Part shown: positions 18,842 through 33,353 of the stretch, in pieces
Numbering within the stretch: the stretch's first letter is position 1
Layout of the letters: each line of letters opens with the position of its first letter
Assembly (NCBI GenBank): GCA_026936335.1
Contig: JAPMXV010000002.1
Coordinates: 124,001-188,000, forward strand
Reading direction: 5' to 3'
From: Mantamonas sphyraenae
Taxonomy: Eukaryota; CRuMs; Mantamonadidae
Length of the DNA: 64,000 bases
The notes under the pieces: generated by a model
What the model saw: only the letters and a program-made list of their open reading frames with translations
What the model was told of the DNA's origin: nothing
Database searches by the model: none
Program-made: the position numbers and the translations under genes

Positions 18842-21800
18842 TCACGCAACCATTAACGCCACGCCAAGGGCAAACCACTTCTTGGGCTCGTCCTCAGCGC
18901 GTTTGGCAACCTTGATGGAAAACAGCAAGTCGGAACGCTCTGCGTTGAAGTAGACGGGCAGGACCATGTACTCTGCGTTGTCGCTGTCGTTGGTGTTCCC
19001 ATCGTTCTTGGGTACCCAGGAAAGGGAGCAGGCGTCCATTTGGACGCCAAGGCTGTCTGTGGGCACGAGGACGCCGTCCTGCAGCTGTGCTCCTTGCATG
19101 CGCAGGCCACTGACGTTGCCCGACCCACTCACGTCTAACCTGAGTTCCAACATTTCCAGGCTCCAACCGTTGCTTTGGGCCACCGACTGGCGCAGTGCGG
19201 TGACGTAGGCCTCGGGGAAGAAGAGGGCACCCAGCCACAACTCCGCTTGTGCTCCACTGCTGTTCAGCCTCTGCTCCAGTTCGCCAAACTGATGCATGCG
19301 ACGCACCAGTTCACGCATCCACTCGCCCACCGCAACCAAGTCGCTGACCCTGCCAAACTGACGCCACACCGATGGCACGGCTTCGGCACGCAGCTCAGCA
19401 CAAAGCTTCCGCAGACGGTTCGTCATCTTGGCCTCGCCCTCCACCACACCCACCACCTCCTCCATGTCCCTGCGCACCACTTGCAACATCTCTCTGGCCA
19501 CGGACACCTCCCGCTCAAAGCAGCGGAAGATGGGGTCTCCAATCTTTTCTGCCGTCCTTTCCATCGCTGCCATCTCCTCTGGCAATGCAGCCAGCCACTC
19601 GCTGCATCTCGCCGCAAGTCCCGCCATCTGCGAACCCTCTGCCACACGTGCGGCCTCGTCCTCGTCCACGTCACCCACAAGCACCGGCCCGTCCTCAGTG
19701 TCGCCATCTTCGTCTCCCACGCCGCCGTGTTCAATGCTCCACAGCTTGCGCAGGCTGCGCATCATGCTCATGCCCCTGTGTGTGGCCAGCAGCACATCTG
19801 CGTTGCTCTGCAACCCAATCCAGCGGGGTGACTGCTCGGTGCTCTCCAGCGCGTCACACCACGTCTCAAACGCTTCCTTGTTGCTGCCTGCGGGGCTGTC
19901 CAGCACGCCTTGCACCAACTGGAAGCTGCGCTCAAAGCTGGACTCCACAAACACCTCCTCGAGGACGCTCTTGAGCAGGCGGTGGTCGAATTCGTTGTCG
20001 ATCTTGCCGCCGTAGATCGACTCGCCAAGCAAGGCACGCAGGGCAGGCCACGGGATATCAGCAGGACTCACGTTTGTTCGCTCGCCTGCAACACGGTCCA
20101 ACCATGCGTCGATGGCTTCCAGGGCACAGCGACGGTCGGTATCGTTGAACTCGTAGCGTTTCGTCCAGCCGACCGGTGCGTAGCGTACACGCTCCTGCAC
20201 AACCGCGTGGAACCAAGCCAGCAGGAAGAACATGCGTGCACGTTCGCGCGGCTGTGCGTTCATCCTCTCCTCGCTCACGCTGGCCATGCTCTGCATGAGG
20301 TTTGCGCGAATGCCCGGCGCGGGCTCAAACACAACCAAGCTTGCCTGGCGGATGAGCGACCCCGGCACCGCCGGGCTGATTTCCATCGTCATAAACAGAC
20401 GGAAGTCTGCGTGGGCCTTGCTCACACGGAGCCGCAGTCTCTTTTCAAATTCGCTCAGCCAGCCCGGCGCGAGGTGCACGTTCTTGAGCATGACCCAGAC
20501 GCCCTGGCGTGCCGCAGACGTGATTGCATTCTCCGCAGCCGCAAACGACTCCTTTGTGCCCACCGCAATGCTCTCCAGACGCGCTCCGGCCTCGCTGGCC
20601 AACTCATCCACCTTTCCCGATGCGTCAAATCCGGGGGCACTTGCAAACAACAACACCTTGCGCAACGCACTCTCCTGCGTCACCACATGACGCAGCGGAC
20701 GCATGTTTGCTTCGCGCACCGCATCTGCTCCCAACACCTCACGCACGACGCCTTCCACGGCACTGGGGAACAGATCGGCACGCAGCGCGCGCACTACGAT
20801 CAGCTCCTGCATCTGGCTGCGCACGCCATCCTTCTGCTGTTGTTGCCAGCCTCCGGGCATGGCCAGTGAGGCATCTTGGTCATTGTTGGCATCCTTTGAC
20901 GTCAGCCAAGCCTTCCAAGCCTCATTGTTGGCACCCATGTGTGCCACCAGTGCCTCACCCAACTCGGGCAGCTCCACACACAGTGCTCGCAGCGAGCGCT
21001 GCTGCGACTCGTCCAGACCCAGTCCAGTTGCAACATCCGCATCCACCAATGCCGACGACGATGACGATGACGACGCGGCAGTGGATGTACGCACTGTTTT
21101 GCCAGTCCCATGCCCGCTGCTGCTGCTGTCGCTCACGTCGGCTCCGCGCACCAAAAAGTCCACTTCGGCATGGTTAACCTCGCCTGGCCCTCCACCAGCA
21201 GCCATCACGCGTGCATCGACTCGAGCACGTGTCAGCAGCAATCCAAACAGACCCTTGTGTTCCTGCAACAGCGCACGGCTAACGCGCGCATACACCTCTC
21301 CAAAGATGCGATCCACAAGCTCCAGCACACGTTTGGGTCCCCCGCCCTCCTTTGCACCCTGTGCACCCTCACCACCACCACTGCTGCTGCTGCTGCTGCC
21401 GCCACCCCCACCGCCGTTGCCAGTTTCCAACAGACCAATGGTGCTCATCACATCAAAGAGCAACTCCAGCGAGAATTGGTACAAATGATGCACGTGCTGC
21501 ATCTGCTGCATCACATGGTACACCTGGGCACACGCCACGGCCACGGGAACGTACACACCGCTCTGCTTGTTCACGGCTGCCATCAGCTCCTCCTTGCGAG
21601 CCAGCGTCTGCACAAGCGTCGACGCCTCACCCTTGACGTTCTCCAGCGTGCCCAGCACCTGTTCGTCATCCAGTAGGTTTGTCGTCTTGGACCCTGCCAA
21701 CACGTCCAGCAGCTTCTGCTCAAGTTCAAACAGCTTCACTTTCATCGCCTGCGTCTCCCGCAGCGCCTCCTTACGCTGTGTCGCCGTCTCTGGCATCTCG

Positions 21801-24800
21801 GCTTGCAACACTTGCGACAGGCATTGGCTCTGCAGCGACGTCAGCGTCACCGTAAAGTTCACAAACGTCACGCGCGAACACAGATCCGGAGTGAAGTTCA
21901 CACTCGGGTCACGCGTGGCCAGGAACATCACAAACGTGGGTGAAAAGTCGATTTCCTTGTCTCCCAGACGAATGAGCACACGGCCACCTGCACGATGTGT
22001 CTCTCGATTCAGCACAGGATTCAGAATCGGGTCGATGAACTCGACGTCTTCCACCAGGATCGGCGTGCCGAAACGCAAGGCGCCTTCCAGCTGCTTGATG
22101 AAGCCCGGGTCCAGGAAGCTCGTCTTTTTGATGTCTCGGTCCGCATACTTGGCCATTAGGTATTCGCTGCCCTGGTTTGCAGGGTCGATCAGCAGCGGGA
22201 AGCGATTGAAGCGCTCCATCATGATTGCGTTCTCCACACACAGCTGGTCCATGGGTAGACCCATGCCCTCCCACGCAGCACGCTGCTCTGCGTTGCTCAA
22301 AAAGTCACCCAGTGCCGCGCCGGTCTCCATGTCCTCGCTGTACCACACATTCACCATGTCCAACCAGTTCAGCCAGCTACGCAGCAGCTGTTCGCGGTAC
22401 TTCTGGTCAAAGTAGCCCATGTACGTGAGGTATCCCGCGCCAATCAGCGCATCGCCCACCAGCCGCGTCATGCTGTTCTCAAACCCTGCTTGGCCTTCGT
22501 TCCAGCGCACTCTTTCGTCGCCCAAACTGTGCAGGAACCTGTCTGCACGCTCCATACGCTCGCGCACCACTTTGATTTCGCTCTCCACTTCCTTTGCCTC
22601 CTCCTTCATCGAGGTGTACCGCTCCTCCAACGACCCAATACGTTCCTCCAACTGCGCAATGGTCCCCTCCAGTTCGTCCCGTTGCCTCTCCATGTCCACA
22701 GCCAGCTGCTCCAGGTTGCGCACCTCTTCTCGCAGTGGTTCCACCTGCTCCACAATCGCACTGTAGTCCAATTGCGCTCGAATCCACTTGAACAGCGCAC
22801 CCGCGGCCACAAACGCCTTTTGCACCGTCTCTGCGTTAAACTTCTCGTGGCTCATGTACTTCTTCTCAATGACCTGACGCACCTTGGGCGACAGCGTTTC
22901 GCTGTCAAAGTTGATCATGCTGGCAATGAAATCGCTCTGGCGCATCTGCTGCCGCACGTCCTTCCACTCCAACTTCTTCCCCGTCAGCATCATGCACACC
23001 ACCTCCATGGTCATTTGCACAAGTTCCGGCGGGCTACGCAGCTGACGTACGTCGTCCAGTTGACTCTTCTTCAGGCCACTCACCGCCGCCTTTGCCTCCT
23101 CCACCGCCGGTTCTGCTTTGGCCAAGTGTGTGTATGCACCTGCCTTGCGCTCTTCGATTTCCACAGTCTGCTCCTCCAGGCGCTCTTGCAGCTGCTTCGA
23201 CGCCTCGTGCTTCTTCTGGGCCTCCTGCTGCTCCACCATGATCACCTTGAGCAGCTCTTGGCCTCTTTGTTCTTGGCCTGCAACACCGGTTCTTTCTCTT
23301 GCAGCACGCGGCGGTATTCGTCGACATCCGCGTGCGTGGAGTGCAGCGTGCGCAGGCCGTTGTTCAGATGGGCCTGTTTCAGCGTCAGCTCCTGTCGCTT
23401 GTCTTCGTACACCTGTTCAAAGTGTGCAATCAGATCCAAAAAGTGTCTTGGGGTGACGTAGTTCTGCCTGTTTTCGCTCTCCACCAGACGGCGGTTGATT
23501 CGGTCCACGCTCTTGTGCACTTGCACAAGCGATTTGACCACGGCCGTCTTCAGCGTGATACGTTCGTCGGCGTCAAACGGCTCCTGCAGGTCGTCCACCG
23601 GCACGGGAAAGCTCAGGGGCGCGTCGTATGCAGCCGTCAGTGTTTTGGGCAGCAGATGTTCGGCCACACGTGTCAACGCCTCGTCGCTCCAATCGCCAAA
23701 CCAGTCCACCACGCAGCGGTTGAACAGCGCAGGCGACGTGGCCGTGCGGTTGTGAAACTCGGGGTTGGACGGGTTCATGGTGAACACAACGTGCAGGTTG
23801 CGCTGTACCTGTGTGGTGAACCACCTGTACGTCTCCTCGGACGTCTCAAGCTGTTCGCCTGCACGGCGTGCCGCCTCTCTTGCCTCGTTCATCACATTCT
23901 TGTATGTCTCCTCGTCAAACAAGCCGGGCACCTCGCCGCTGGCCAGGAGCGAGTTCATGCGCTCCAGGAAGCTTGTGTCCAGAATGTTGCTCTCGTCAAA
24001 AATGAAGCAGATCGATTCGCCCTGGCAGCCTGCACGCACCATCAGTCCACGCAAGTCTTCGTCAAAGTCTGCGCTGGTGTAGTTGCGATTCACCTTGATG
24101 GTGAAGACCGAATAGCCGCGAATGAACGCCACCAGCTTGCTGATCAGCGTCTTGCCTGCGCCACTCACACCGATCAGCAGACTGTGGCCCTTGGGCTGGG
24201 ACATCACACGGTTAATGCGCAGGATGTGCTGCAAGACGTCGTCAAACAGGACCACGTCCACGTCCATCTCCTCGGCGCGGAACTGCTTCAGCTTCTTGCG
24301 CACCTCACGCATCACCTTGGCCTTGCTCAGCGATTCGTACTGGCCGCTGAACAAGCTGGTGAACAGAAGCGGTTCCTGGAGAGCCGTGCCATGGTCGATG
24401 GCCGGGAAGTGCTGTGTGATGAGCTCCTGCAGGCGATCCCACGTCCAATCTCGCTCCGCCTGTGTCACCAGCCTGTCCTGGAACAGACGCAGCGCCTCGT
24501 GCGCAAACAGGCGCACCAGATCCTCGATAGAGCAACCGGCCATGTCCACCATGGCCTCGTGCATGGCCCGGCACCAGCGGCTAAGCTCGCGTGGACTGTA
24601 CACGTAGTGGACGTGCTGGTCGGCTGTGAAATGCTTCTGGTTGGCTTGGTAGAACGCCACCATGGCGTGTGTAAACTCGTCAGCGTACGCGCGGTGGTCG
24701 GGCGTCAGCTTGAAAAGGGCCCTGTTGAATGTGCCGTAGATTTGTCGCAGCGACTCGGCCGACGGGTAGTCCACAAGCACCACTGGCGCGTGGCGCAGGA

Positions 24801-27800
24801 AACGGTGGCTGAGAGCCGTACGACCTGCGTCCGTGGGCGGGTTTGCGGCCGCCACAAACTGGATGCGCTCGAGACGCACGTGCACCCACGTCTCGCCATC
24901 GTTGCTAAGCTGCCAAAAGCCACCCTGGTCCACCAGCTGGCGCATGAACGTGATCACGCGCTGTGTGCCGTACTGGTCGCTGCTGGGAAGGTTGACCTCG
25001 TCGCAAAACACAACCAAACGACGTCCACGCTGGCGCGGACGCAGCACCCCACCTGTGGGTGTCACAACTTGCTCGCAATGCTGACCCAGCAGTTTCAGGA
25101 GGTGCTGCGGCGATGTGCTGCTGCTAAAGTTGAGCGATACCACGTCTGCGTCATCATACGCACGCAGGGTGGAGAACAGCGTCATGGTCTTGCCCGATCC
25201 CGGGGGACCGCACAGAATCAGAGGTTTGTTCGCTGCAATCAGAGCAGAGATCACCTCTTCGTGGCGCATGGTGTCCACTGTGGGGATCACCACATCGTGT
25301 GCGGCCACCTGATGGCTGCCGACTTCGGTCTGTGGCACCTGTTCGCTCCACAATTGCCACTCGCCACTCGGCAGGGTCACGTGGAAATCGATCAGCGATG
25401 CGTGGTCGTCTCCTGCGTCTCGCACCTCGCTGGGCACGTCCACATCAGCCATTCCGGCCACAAAGGCGCCCAGCGCCTGGCGCTGTGTCAGTGTAAGCAT
25501 TCCTGAAAACGCCCACACCACGTCGACCAGCAGTCGCTTGACAATCACGTCCTGGATGGCATCGGTGCGCATGGGAAAGTCAAAGTGGGCTGTGTTGTAC
25601 TCGTGGATACGCTCCATCGAGTGTCGAACCATGGCAAAAAGGGAATCCAGCGCCGCGATCCGTGTAAAGTCCATCACGTGTCCACTCTGTTTCTCCGCCC
25701 ACTGAAGGGCGCGGTCCACCAGGCCGTCCTTGGCCATGTAACTCGCAAGCACCTCTGCGCATTCGCGCTCAATGCGCAGCGCGGGTGACAGTTGGTCCTC
25801 GGCATTGGCCGTAGTCTTGTTGGCCGCATCACCACCACCACCACCACCACCACTGCTGCTGCTGCTGCTGCTGGGCATGTCTGCATCTGTGTCTCCTACG
25901 GGCATGGAAGAAGCAGGCAGCACCTCTGTGTCTGGCTGCTTGCCCAGCGATTGCACAAAATGCGACAGAATCATGGACGCATGCACTGTGTCTGCGGAAA
26001 ACCACACCATGCCACATCGCGACACAGTGGCCAGTGTGGCCCACTTCAGCGTGTCGACCTCAAACACAAAACGCACATTGGGTGGCACGCTGAGGCGCTC
26101 GCCGTTGGGCAGGGTCAACAACTTGTTGTCGTCCAACACGCTGTTCAGGTTCTCCACCCATTCGGGGTCCACGTCGCCGTCGAGAATGATCCAGTGCATG
26201 CGTTCGCTCTCGCCTCGCTCGTTGGCAATGATGCGCCGCAACAGGTACGTAAACAGACCGTCTGTCCACTCGTGCGTGGCCTTGTCCAGCCGGCCAAACA
26301 GTTCGTTCTTGCTCAACGACTTTGGGTCAAGCACGTGCACGCTGTACTTGCGCTGTTCCACCTCCTCCAGCGCTGCAATCAGCGTCTGCCACGCCGCTGT
26401 CTTGCCGCTTCCACTGGGCCCCACCACCATCAAGCCGTGGTGGATGTGTTGGATCTCGTACAGCTGAATCACCTTTTCGCGCCAGTTGCCTGCAAATTCC
26501 AGTGCTTGCGATGCACACACGCGCTCCAGAGCCGCCTCCAATGCGTCCATCTCAATGCGTTGGTACTCTACGGCCGGGAACACGTCTGCCATGAGCGACT
26601 GCAGCAACGGGATGTCCTGTGCCACCAGCTTGGGAATCACGGTCTCGCAAATGCTTCGCACGAGAATCTGCTGTTCCAAATGCAGCACATCGTCGACGGC
26701 GTCGTTGGTCTCACCCTCGTCGCCCTTGCTCCTGTTCAGCATGGCGCGCTTCAAGTTGCCTGCGCTCGTGAGCACGCTCTTCAGCGCACGCAGGCCAAAG
26801 TCGTAGTGAGACTGATTGCTGAGCTGTTCTTTGCACAGCTTAAACAGAGGTACGACTTTTCCAGCCAACACCTCGCCTGACTGGAACCCTTGCGAAAACA
26901 GGAGCACCTGAGCGATCAGCTCGCGGTCGGGGCTGATCATGGCAATGCTGCGAAACAGCTGCTTGAGGTTGTCCGGCAGATTGGATCGTCCTGCATACCC
27001 GGGGTTCATGGTGATAAAGATGCCCATGTCTGGGTTGAGCTGCACCTCGCGGCCAAGCATCTTGACCGCGGGTTGTTGCGCACGCAGACCCATCTGGATG
27101 GTTTGGATCTGCTGCGAAACCGCACTCAGCATGCGCTCCTCCAGTCGGTTGAACTCGTCGAAGCAGCCCCATGCGCCGCACTGGCACAGTCCCACAAAGA
27201 TGCGCGTCATTGCGTGGAAGTCAAACGTTTCGTCGCAGTTGAACACCAGCACAAAGCGACCCAACTGTGCGCCAAGTGCCTTGACGCTCTCGGTCTTGCC
27301 CGTGCCTGCCGGCCCAAACGGGTTGCCGCCAAAGCGTGTGGACAACGCCTGTGTAAGCGTCAAGTAGCACCTGTCCGTGAGCGGCGTTTGCACAAGGCGT
27401 TCGCCCACGCCCTGGTACTCGAATCCGTAGTGGAAGTCTGCGTCGGCAATCTTGACGTGCAGACGCCGCTGCACCTCCTCTTCCTGCGGATTCCAGTGGA
27501 AGCGCAAGTTGATGAGCCAGTCAAAGTCATCGGCCTGTGACACTCCACTTGATTGCAGCACACGCACCACGTCGCGCTGGTGAACGAGCTCCGTAATGAG
27601 GTGTTCGTACTTCTTGCGCACATCTGTGGGCAGCTCGTGCAACACGGCGTCTGCCAACACGCGCAACGTGGCGTTGACAGTGTCAAGCACCTGCGCAAGC
27701 GTCTCTGCACCCGTGGCCGCGTCGGCCTGGCCACTGAGCACTGCCTGCACCATGCTGCACCACAACACCTGCGCACCCACAACCACCATTTGTGCAGGAA

Positions 27801-30800
27801 ACTGCGAGGCCCACTGCAGGTAGGCCTGGCCGTCGATTTGTCCAGCTCCGCCAAAACTATCCAGCTGTTGCACAGCGTGTGCGAGCGCAGTGGCCAGTGA
27901 CATACGCATTTGCCCCTCCACCTCGTGCAGGTAGGCAATGATGTCTGGTGTCTCTGCCGTGTCCACGCCCTGCACAAAAGGCACGACCTCGCCTTCCTTG
28001 CTCTGCATTCCTGTGAACACCTTGTGGTTGTCGTCCAGGCACAGCACGTGGATGCCTGCAAACATCTTGCTGAAGTGCTTCTGGATCTTGACAAGGTCCT
28101 TGCTGTTGCCAATGAGCTCGAGCAGGTCCTCGTCGCCGATGAAGTAGAAGCGAGGGAACGCACTGCGCTGGTTCTCCAAATAGTCGCCCAGGGCCTTTTG
28201 GATCGTCACCATGTTGTCCAGCACGGTGTCGAGCTTGTCTTGGATGCCCTCAAATGCGCTGACCTTGATCACCAGCGGATCCTTGGCAACCCTGATCATC
28301 AGGTCGCGGAACTCCTTGTTGGTGCGCTCAAACTTGCGTGTGGCGTTGGGCAGCTTCTTCATGTCTGCGTTGCCAGTGAAGATGCCGCCCAGGTACAGCC
28401 AGCGCTTCTGCACGTCGATCCAGCTGTCAAACAACACCTGCAGCTGGTTGAGCTTGTCCTCCCACTTGCGTGCCTCCTGCTCGAAAAAGTGATAGTGAGG
28501 CGATGAGGACATGGCACCCAGCGCGCCGCTGTGTTCGCTCAACAACGCCAGCATGTCGTCCCAGCCCCGAATGAGCGGGCATCCGTTGCGTGCTTGAGTG
28601 AGCTCGAGCTCGTACAGAGTCCATGTTTCGGAGATGTCGCTGATGTACTTGGCCAGCGCCGCCTCTGCCGACGCTTGTGCGCTCGTGTCACGGATGGCCA
28701 CCGCGTGTGTGCGCAGCTGCGTGTCCCACAGATCGCCCAGCGTGCGCTCGTTGGGCGCCTTGTCCAAACGCAGCTCTGCATCCAGCACCTTCCAGTGGCG
28801 CGGCTGCAACGCTTCGTTCTTCAGCTCGACGAGCAATTTGTAGTCATCCATGTATCCGTGGATGCGTGCAACAAGCGTCTCGGCGGCTGCGTAGTTGCTA
28901 CACAGTGCCGGAAACGCATCGGTCTGGCCCAGAAGCTGTCTCAGGGTGGCCATCAGCTCTTGCGTGTCCACACGAGACCACAGTGTCATGTGCAGCGCCT
29001 GCAGCTCGTTCCACACGGGCTGCACACAGTTCCACACCTTTGCCAAGTCTTCCATGCTGCTGCGCATCTGGGCAAACGGGTCCTTGCTGTCTGCACTCGC
29101 ACCCGCCATGAGCAGCTTCTCCTTTGCGTCCTGCAGCGCTGTGTGCTCTAGAGAGAGCGCCTCCATTTGGCTCTGGTATCCGTGGATGACCGTCAGGGCG
29201 ATGGCGGGCGACAACGAGCCGTCGTTGGGGATGTTTTCGCCCCACTCGCGCTTCAGTGCATCGATGCGGCCCATGAGCGCTGTTTCATCTTCGGTCAGCT
29301 GCTGCTGATAAATGCCTCGCTTTTCCTCCACGTCTGCGCTCTCGCTGGCCACGAGACTGCTGAGCTGCGCATACAGGCTGTCCAGACGGCTGATCTGCAC
29401 CCAGTTGTCCGGGTAGGTGTACGCGACGTTTGCAGACGAGTCATAGATGTGCAGGAGGTCGTCGCACGCCTGCAGCCACTGCAACGTGGTCTTCCACTTG
29501 GGTGCCTCGCGTTCAGCCAGCTCGATCTGGGCGATCTTGCGCCGGATCTCCTTGGCTCCGCTCTGCTGGCTCAGCTGCTCCAACTGCTCCTTGCTTTGTT
29601 CCATGGCGTGCATGAGCTGCGTGACATCCGCCTCGATGTGGCCTGCAAACACGGGCACGAGCACTTGGTGCCACTGCTGCAGTTTGCTGTTGATTTCCTT
29701 CTGCACTTCGGTGTAGTCGAGAGTGAACGGGCCCACACTTGCGGTATCTACGCGTGTGAGTTCTCGGAACAACAGGCGCTGCTCGTTCAGTTCCTGCATG
29801 CCATGCAGCCACTGCTCGAGATCGTCACCCCACCGCTGTGCTTGAGTGGTGGCGTCGACCGCATACAGGTTGCCATACTTGAGGAACGGAGCCGTCAGGG
29901 CGTCCACACGCGCCACAATGTCTTGGATGAGCGTGTAGGCTGCCTGCAGCGTCGCAACGTCGACGAGGCCCGTGAGCCCGCGGAAAGTACTGCGTGTCGC
30001 AAAGTCGGCCTGAGTGGCGTCCACGCCGATGCGCTGTTGCAAGCAGATGACCGCCATGCTGCTCTGCAGATTGGCCATGAGCAGGGCGCGCACGTTTGCC
30101 AGCCCAGGTCGCAGGAACACGCCTTTGCGCGAGATGTGCACTTGCAGCGTCACGTCGAGGGCTTCTTCAGGGTTCCAGACAGCCGCATCCATGGCATCGT
30201 GTACGTCGTCCGTGTGCTGCACGTCTGCTGCATCGCTGGCGCTTGCGGCGTTTGTTTGCGCGGCAAAGTATGCATGCCATTGCACGACGATGTGCTGCAG
30301 GCGTTTGGCAAGGATGGCGTCGAGGTCTGCGTTGAGGGCATCGAGCCAGGCGGCATAGTTGCTGACGCCCTTGATTTCGACTTTGAGGGCCAGTTTGCGC
30401 ACCGTCTCGAGCTTAGCACGCAAGGCATCGTTGGAGAGGAAGCGGGCCGTGGCGAGGGCGAACAGTGTGTCGTCGATTTCGCGCAGGAGCAATTTGATCT
30501 GGCTGCTCTTCTGGTCCAACGTACGCACGCTTGCGCTGAGCTTGTTCATGTACGTGCGCAAGGCGACGCTGTTGGGCGACGATCCCCAGCTTTGCGAGGC
30601 ACCCTGCACGAGTTTTCCCTGGACGTCGCGCTGGTAGGCTCCGACCAGGGAGGCATCGACGGCGATGCGGTGAGCGTTGACCACAACCGCCTGAGTGTCA
30701 GTCGACTGCGAAGGATGATCCCACATCTGGGCCACGTGATAGTACATGGACGTGGCGTGTTGCAGCACATTGACCATGGGAAGGAAGTTGCGAGCGCGGA

Positions 30801-33283
30801 CGAGGGCGCGTGCGATGCGATCCTGCGGGTTCTCCTGGTCAAAGGGGATGTCAAACTGGAACTTCATGCGCTCCAGGTTGCGGTATTCCTTAAGCCAGCC
30901 CGGGATGCGCGGGTCACAGTGCACGGTGACGCGTCCTTGCACACAGGTGATGAGTGGCCCGCTGAAGAAGCTGCTCTCCTGCTTTGCCGTGCGACGGCGA
31001 GCCTCACGCAGCTTGGCAATGAGCCTCTCGTACATGGATTGTTCGCCGACGGCGGCTGTGATCTGCTTTTGCAGATTGCGAATGTCCTCTGTCTGTTCGC
31101 TCTGCTCCCACTCTGCGTCCAGAATCATCTCGATGCGGTCGCTCTGGTTCTGCAGGACACGTCGCAGCTGGCGTGCAAACACGACACGCTCTGTGACGCC
31201 CTGGATGTCCATGAGAATGACGGGCTGTCGCTCCAACGACGAGTCGCGCACCTTGTTGACCCAATTCTTGGCGCGTGCGAGCAGATCCATGTGGTCCTGC
31301 TCAATCTTTGCCAGCAGCCGATCGGCGTTGTCCGAAAAGACCTTTTTCACCGTGCGGCGCGAAAAGATGGAGCGGTATCGCTCGGCCAGGGACATGATGC
31401 CTTCGATGTCCAGGTTCTCCATTTCTGAGCGCAGATGCGAGGCAATGGCCGTCTCGATCTGCGACACGGCTTGGGCATACTCCTTGCTGACGTTGGTCCA
31501 GGTCTGAGCAGAGACGGTGAGGACGTCAAGGCGCACCACCTGGCGGTAGATGCGTTCGAGGAACTGGACGGCGGTTTCTTCGTTGGTGCGGTCGACCTGC
31601 ACGGCAGGAAGCTGCTCAATGACACTCTGCAGGTTGGCGTGCTCGATACGAAACGTGCAGACCAGCGGGAAGCGGTCGCGCAGGTCCTTAAGAGGTGTGA
31701 TGGAGGTGGTCATGCGTGAGCGCACCTTTTTCGCCTCGGGATTCTTTGCGATGGCAGCTTTGACGCGCTGGTTGCGCACGTGCAGAGCGGTCATCAACTT
31801 TTCTGCCTGAGCGCGGATTTGGTCAAATTCGCTTCGGTCCACTTGCATGTAGTGCTTGGTGTCCAAGAAGCGCACGATTGCGCGCGTGCCGCTGCACAGC
31901 ACGGTGAACCACAGGTTGTACCAGGGGATACCACTTGCGTCTGCATACTGCGACAACGCGTGCATAAACGCCTCTTCGGCGCGGTCAAACAGATCCACCA
32001 GCTCGGCGTTGGCGCTTGCGCGGCTGAGCGGTTCTGCAGGCAAGGCAGCGGTGATGCCTTGGATCAGCGCCGTCTTGTTGATTTGCAGTTCCAGTTGCTC
32101 AACCTCTTCACCAAAGGTGGCCAGCAGTTGCTGTGCGTCGTCGGTGCCGGTGTTGGCGACGAGTTGCTGCAACGCTTTGCTGCGTGCGCCCAGAGCCGCC
32201 TCCTGCAACTCCACAAGACTCTCGTGTGCATTCTCCCAGTAGGTGGTCTCTTCCAACAGCGAGTCTGCAGGGTGTTCCTTGTCGAGCTCGCGAGCCTGGG
32301 TGAGGACGGAGCACCAATCACGAAGCGTACTCAAAGGCTCGTCGCCGTCGCTGGCGGCGCTCTGCATGCACTGCACAAGTTGTTCCACAGAAGCCTCTTC
32401 GCCAAGAGCCTGGCATGCCAGCTGCGTGGCTGGAGGCAGCTGTAAGGAGCCAACCTTGCTGCCGGAAGAGTAGCGCATCGTGTCGAGGGCCGATTGCACT
32501 TCTTGCATAGATTCTGCGCACATGGGAGGGATGATGTGAGACGAGGGTGCACTGGTGACGTGCGGCAAAATGGGAAAGCAATGGAAAGCGCAAACGGGTG
32601 GTAAAACGCACCGACGACGGAGCGGCTGAGGGTGTTCAGCTGGACCTGGCGCTGTTCGGCGGTGGAAAGCGCTTTGGAGGCTGCCGCAGAGGCTGAGGAG
32701 GCGGAGATGCCGGTTGTGGGCTGGTGAAAGTGCACAAAGGGCATCATGATGTTGATGTACGGGTGAAGGGAGCGGAAAGGGTCGGCATTGTCGAGCTGGA
32801 GGACGCGTAGCTGCTGCGCGACGGGCTTGGTGTGATCGATGACCAACGCCGTCTTGACAAACGCCAAGGAGAGGGATTGGGAATGCGGCTCTGCGTCCAG
32901 CCACTGTGTCGACAAGCTGTACTGCACGTCTGCGGGGTGGGCATTTGGAGTTGGAATGAGGATGCAGGGAGGGCCGGGAGGGCCGGAAGGTGTCAGGTTC
33001 CTGATCAGTGCGGGGCGCGAGCGAGAAATCCCTCTTGCGCACCTTGCACCGCATCCAGGTCGCCCCGTGCAGTAAAGATGAGCAGCGGGGTGCTTCGTGT
33101 GTTGGACAATGCCACAAGCATGTCCTGCACCTCGCTACACTCCATCAAGGCTTCCCACGAGCGGCTTGTTTGCACAGTGCCGAGAGTGGCCTCGACAGGT
33201 GCATCCGTGTCGCCTGTTTCGTGCAGACCGAGAAGGACTTTGCACGTGGCCACCACAAACTCTTTCAATGGGCCTGTGCTCAT
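18842..33283 (-). CDS. DYNC1H1: Cytoplasmic dynein 1 heavy chain, three exons, one frame break
   Basis: Exons 33283-33043, 32929-32612 and 32513-18842. Introns are 113 bp (GTGCGC...CCGCAG) and 98 bp (GTGCGT...GCGCAG), both phase 1. About 4743 residues after one correction. The tail has LAFVKTALVIDHTKPVAQQL, a dynein-1 signature, so this is cytoplasmic rather than axonemal. The ring has P-loops GPAGTGKT (AAA1, residue ~1918), GPSGSGKT (AAA2, ~2216), GPPGSGKT (AAA3, ~2619) and GVSGAGKT (AAA4, ~2966). AAA1 context (ESVKALGAQLGRFVLVFNCDETFD) is nearly invariant for dynein-1. The coiled-coil stalk with microtubule-binding domain, AAA5/6 and a C-terminal domain ending in GVALMVA follow. Odd points: a Ser/Gly insertion (~25825-25875), a second one (~21360-21420), and a missing base at about 23257-23262 in the stalk. 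It moves cargo toward microtubule minus ends and acts in mitosis. It starts 71 bp after the Syf1 stop. Confidence 0.95.
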
Positions 33284-33353
33284 GGATGCAGGAAACGTGG
33301 GTTGATTTCGTTGCCACCGGAGGCGGCTGCGCGGCGCAACGGTTTCATTCCGT

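Noticed and set aside
29167-31428. Plus-strand 753-codon ORF opposite dynein
   Set aside because: Antisense of a perfectly conserved dynein tail; no domain of its own.
32514-33117. N-terminal extension of the dynein long frame to 33117
   Set aside because: The sequence is noncoding-like, and conserved tail residues are found instead in two upstream exons in other frames with matching phase-1 junctions.
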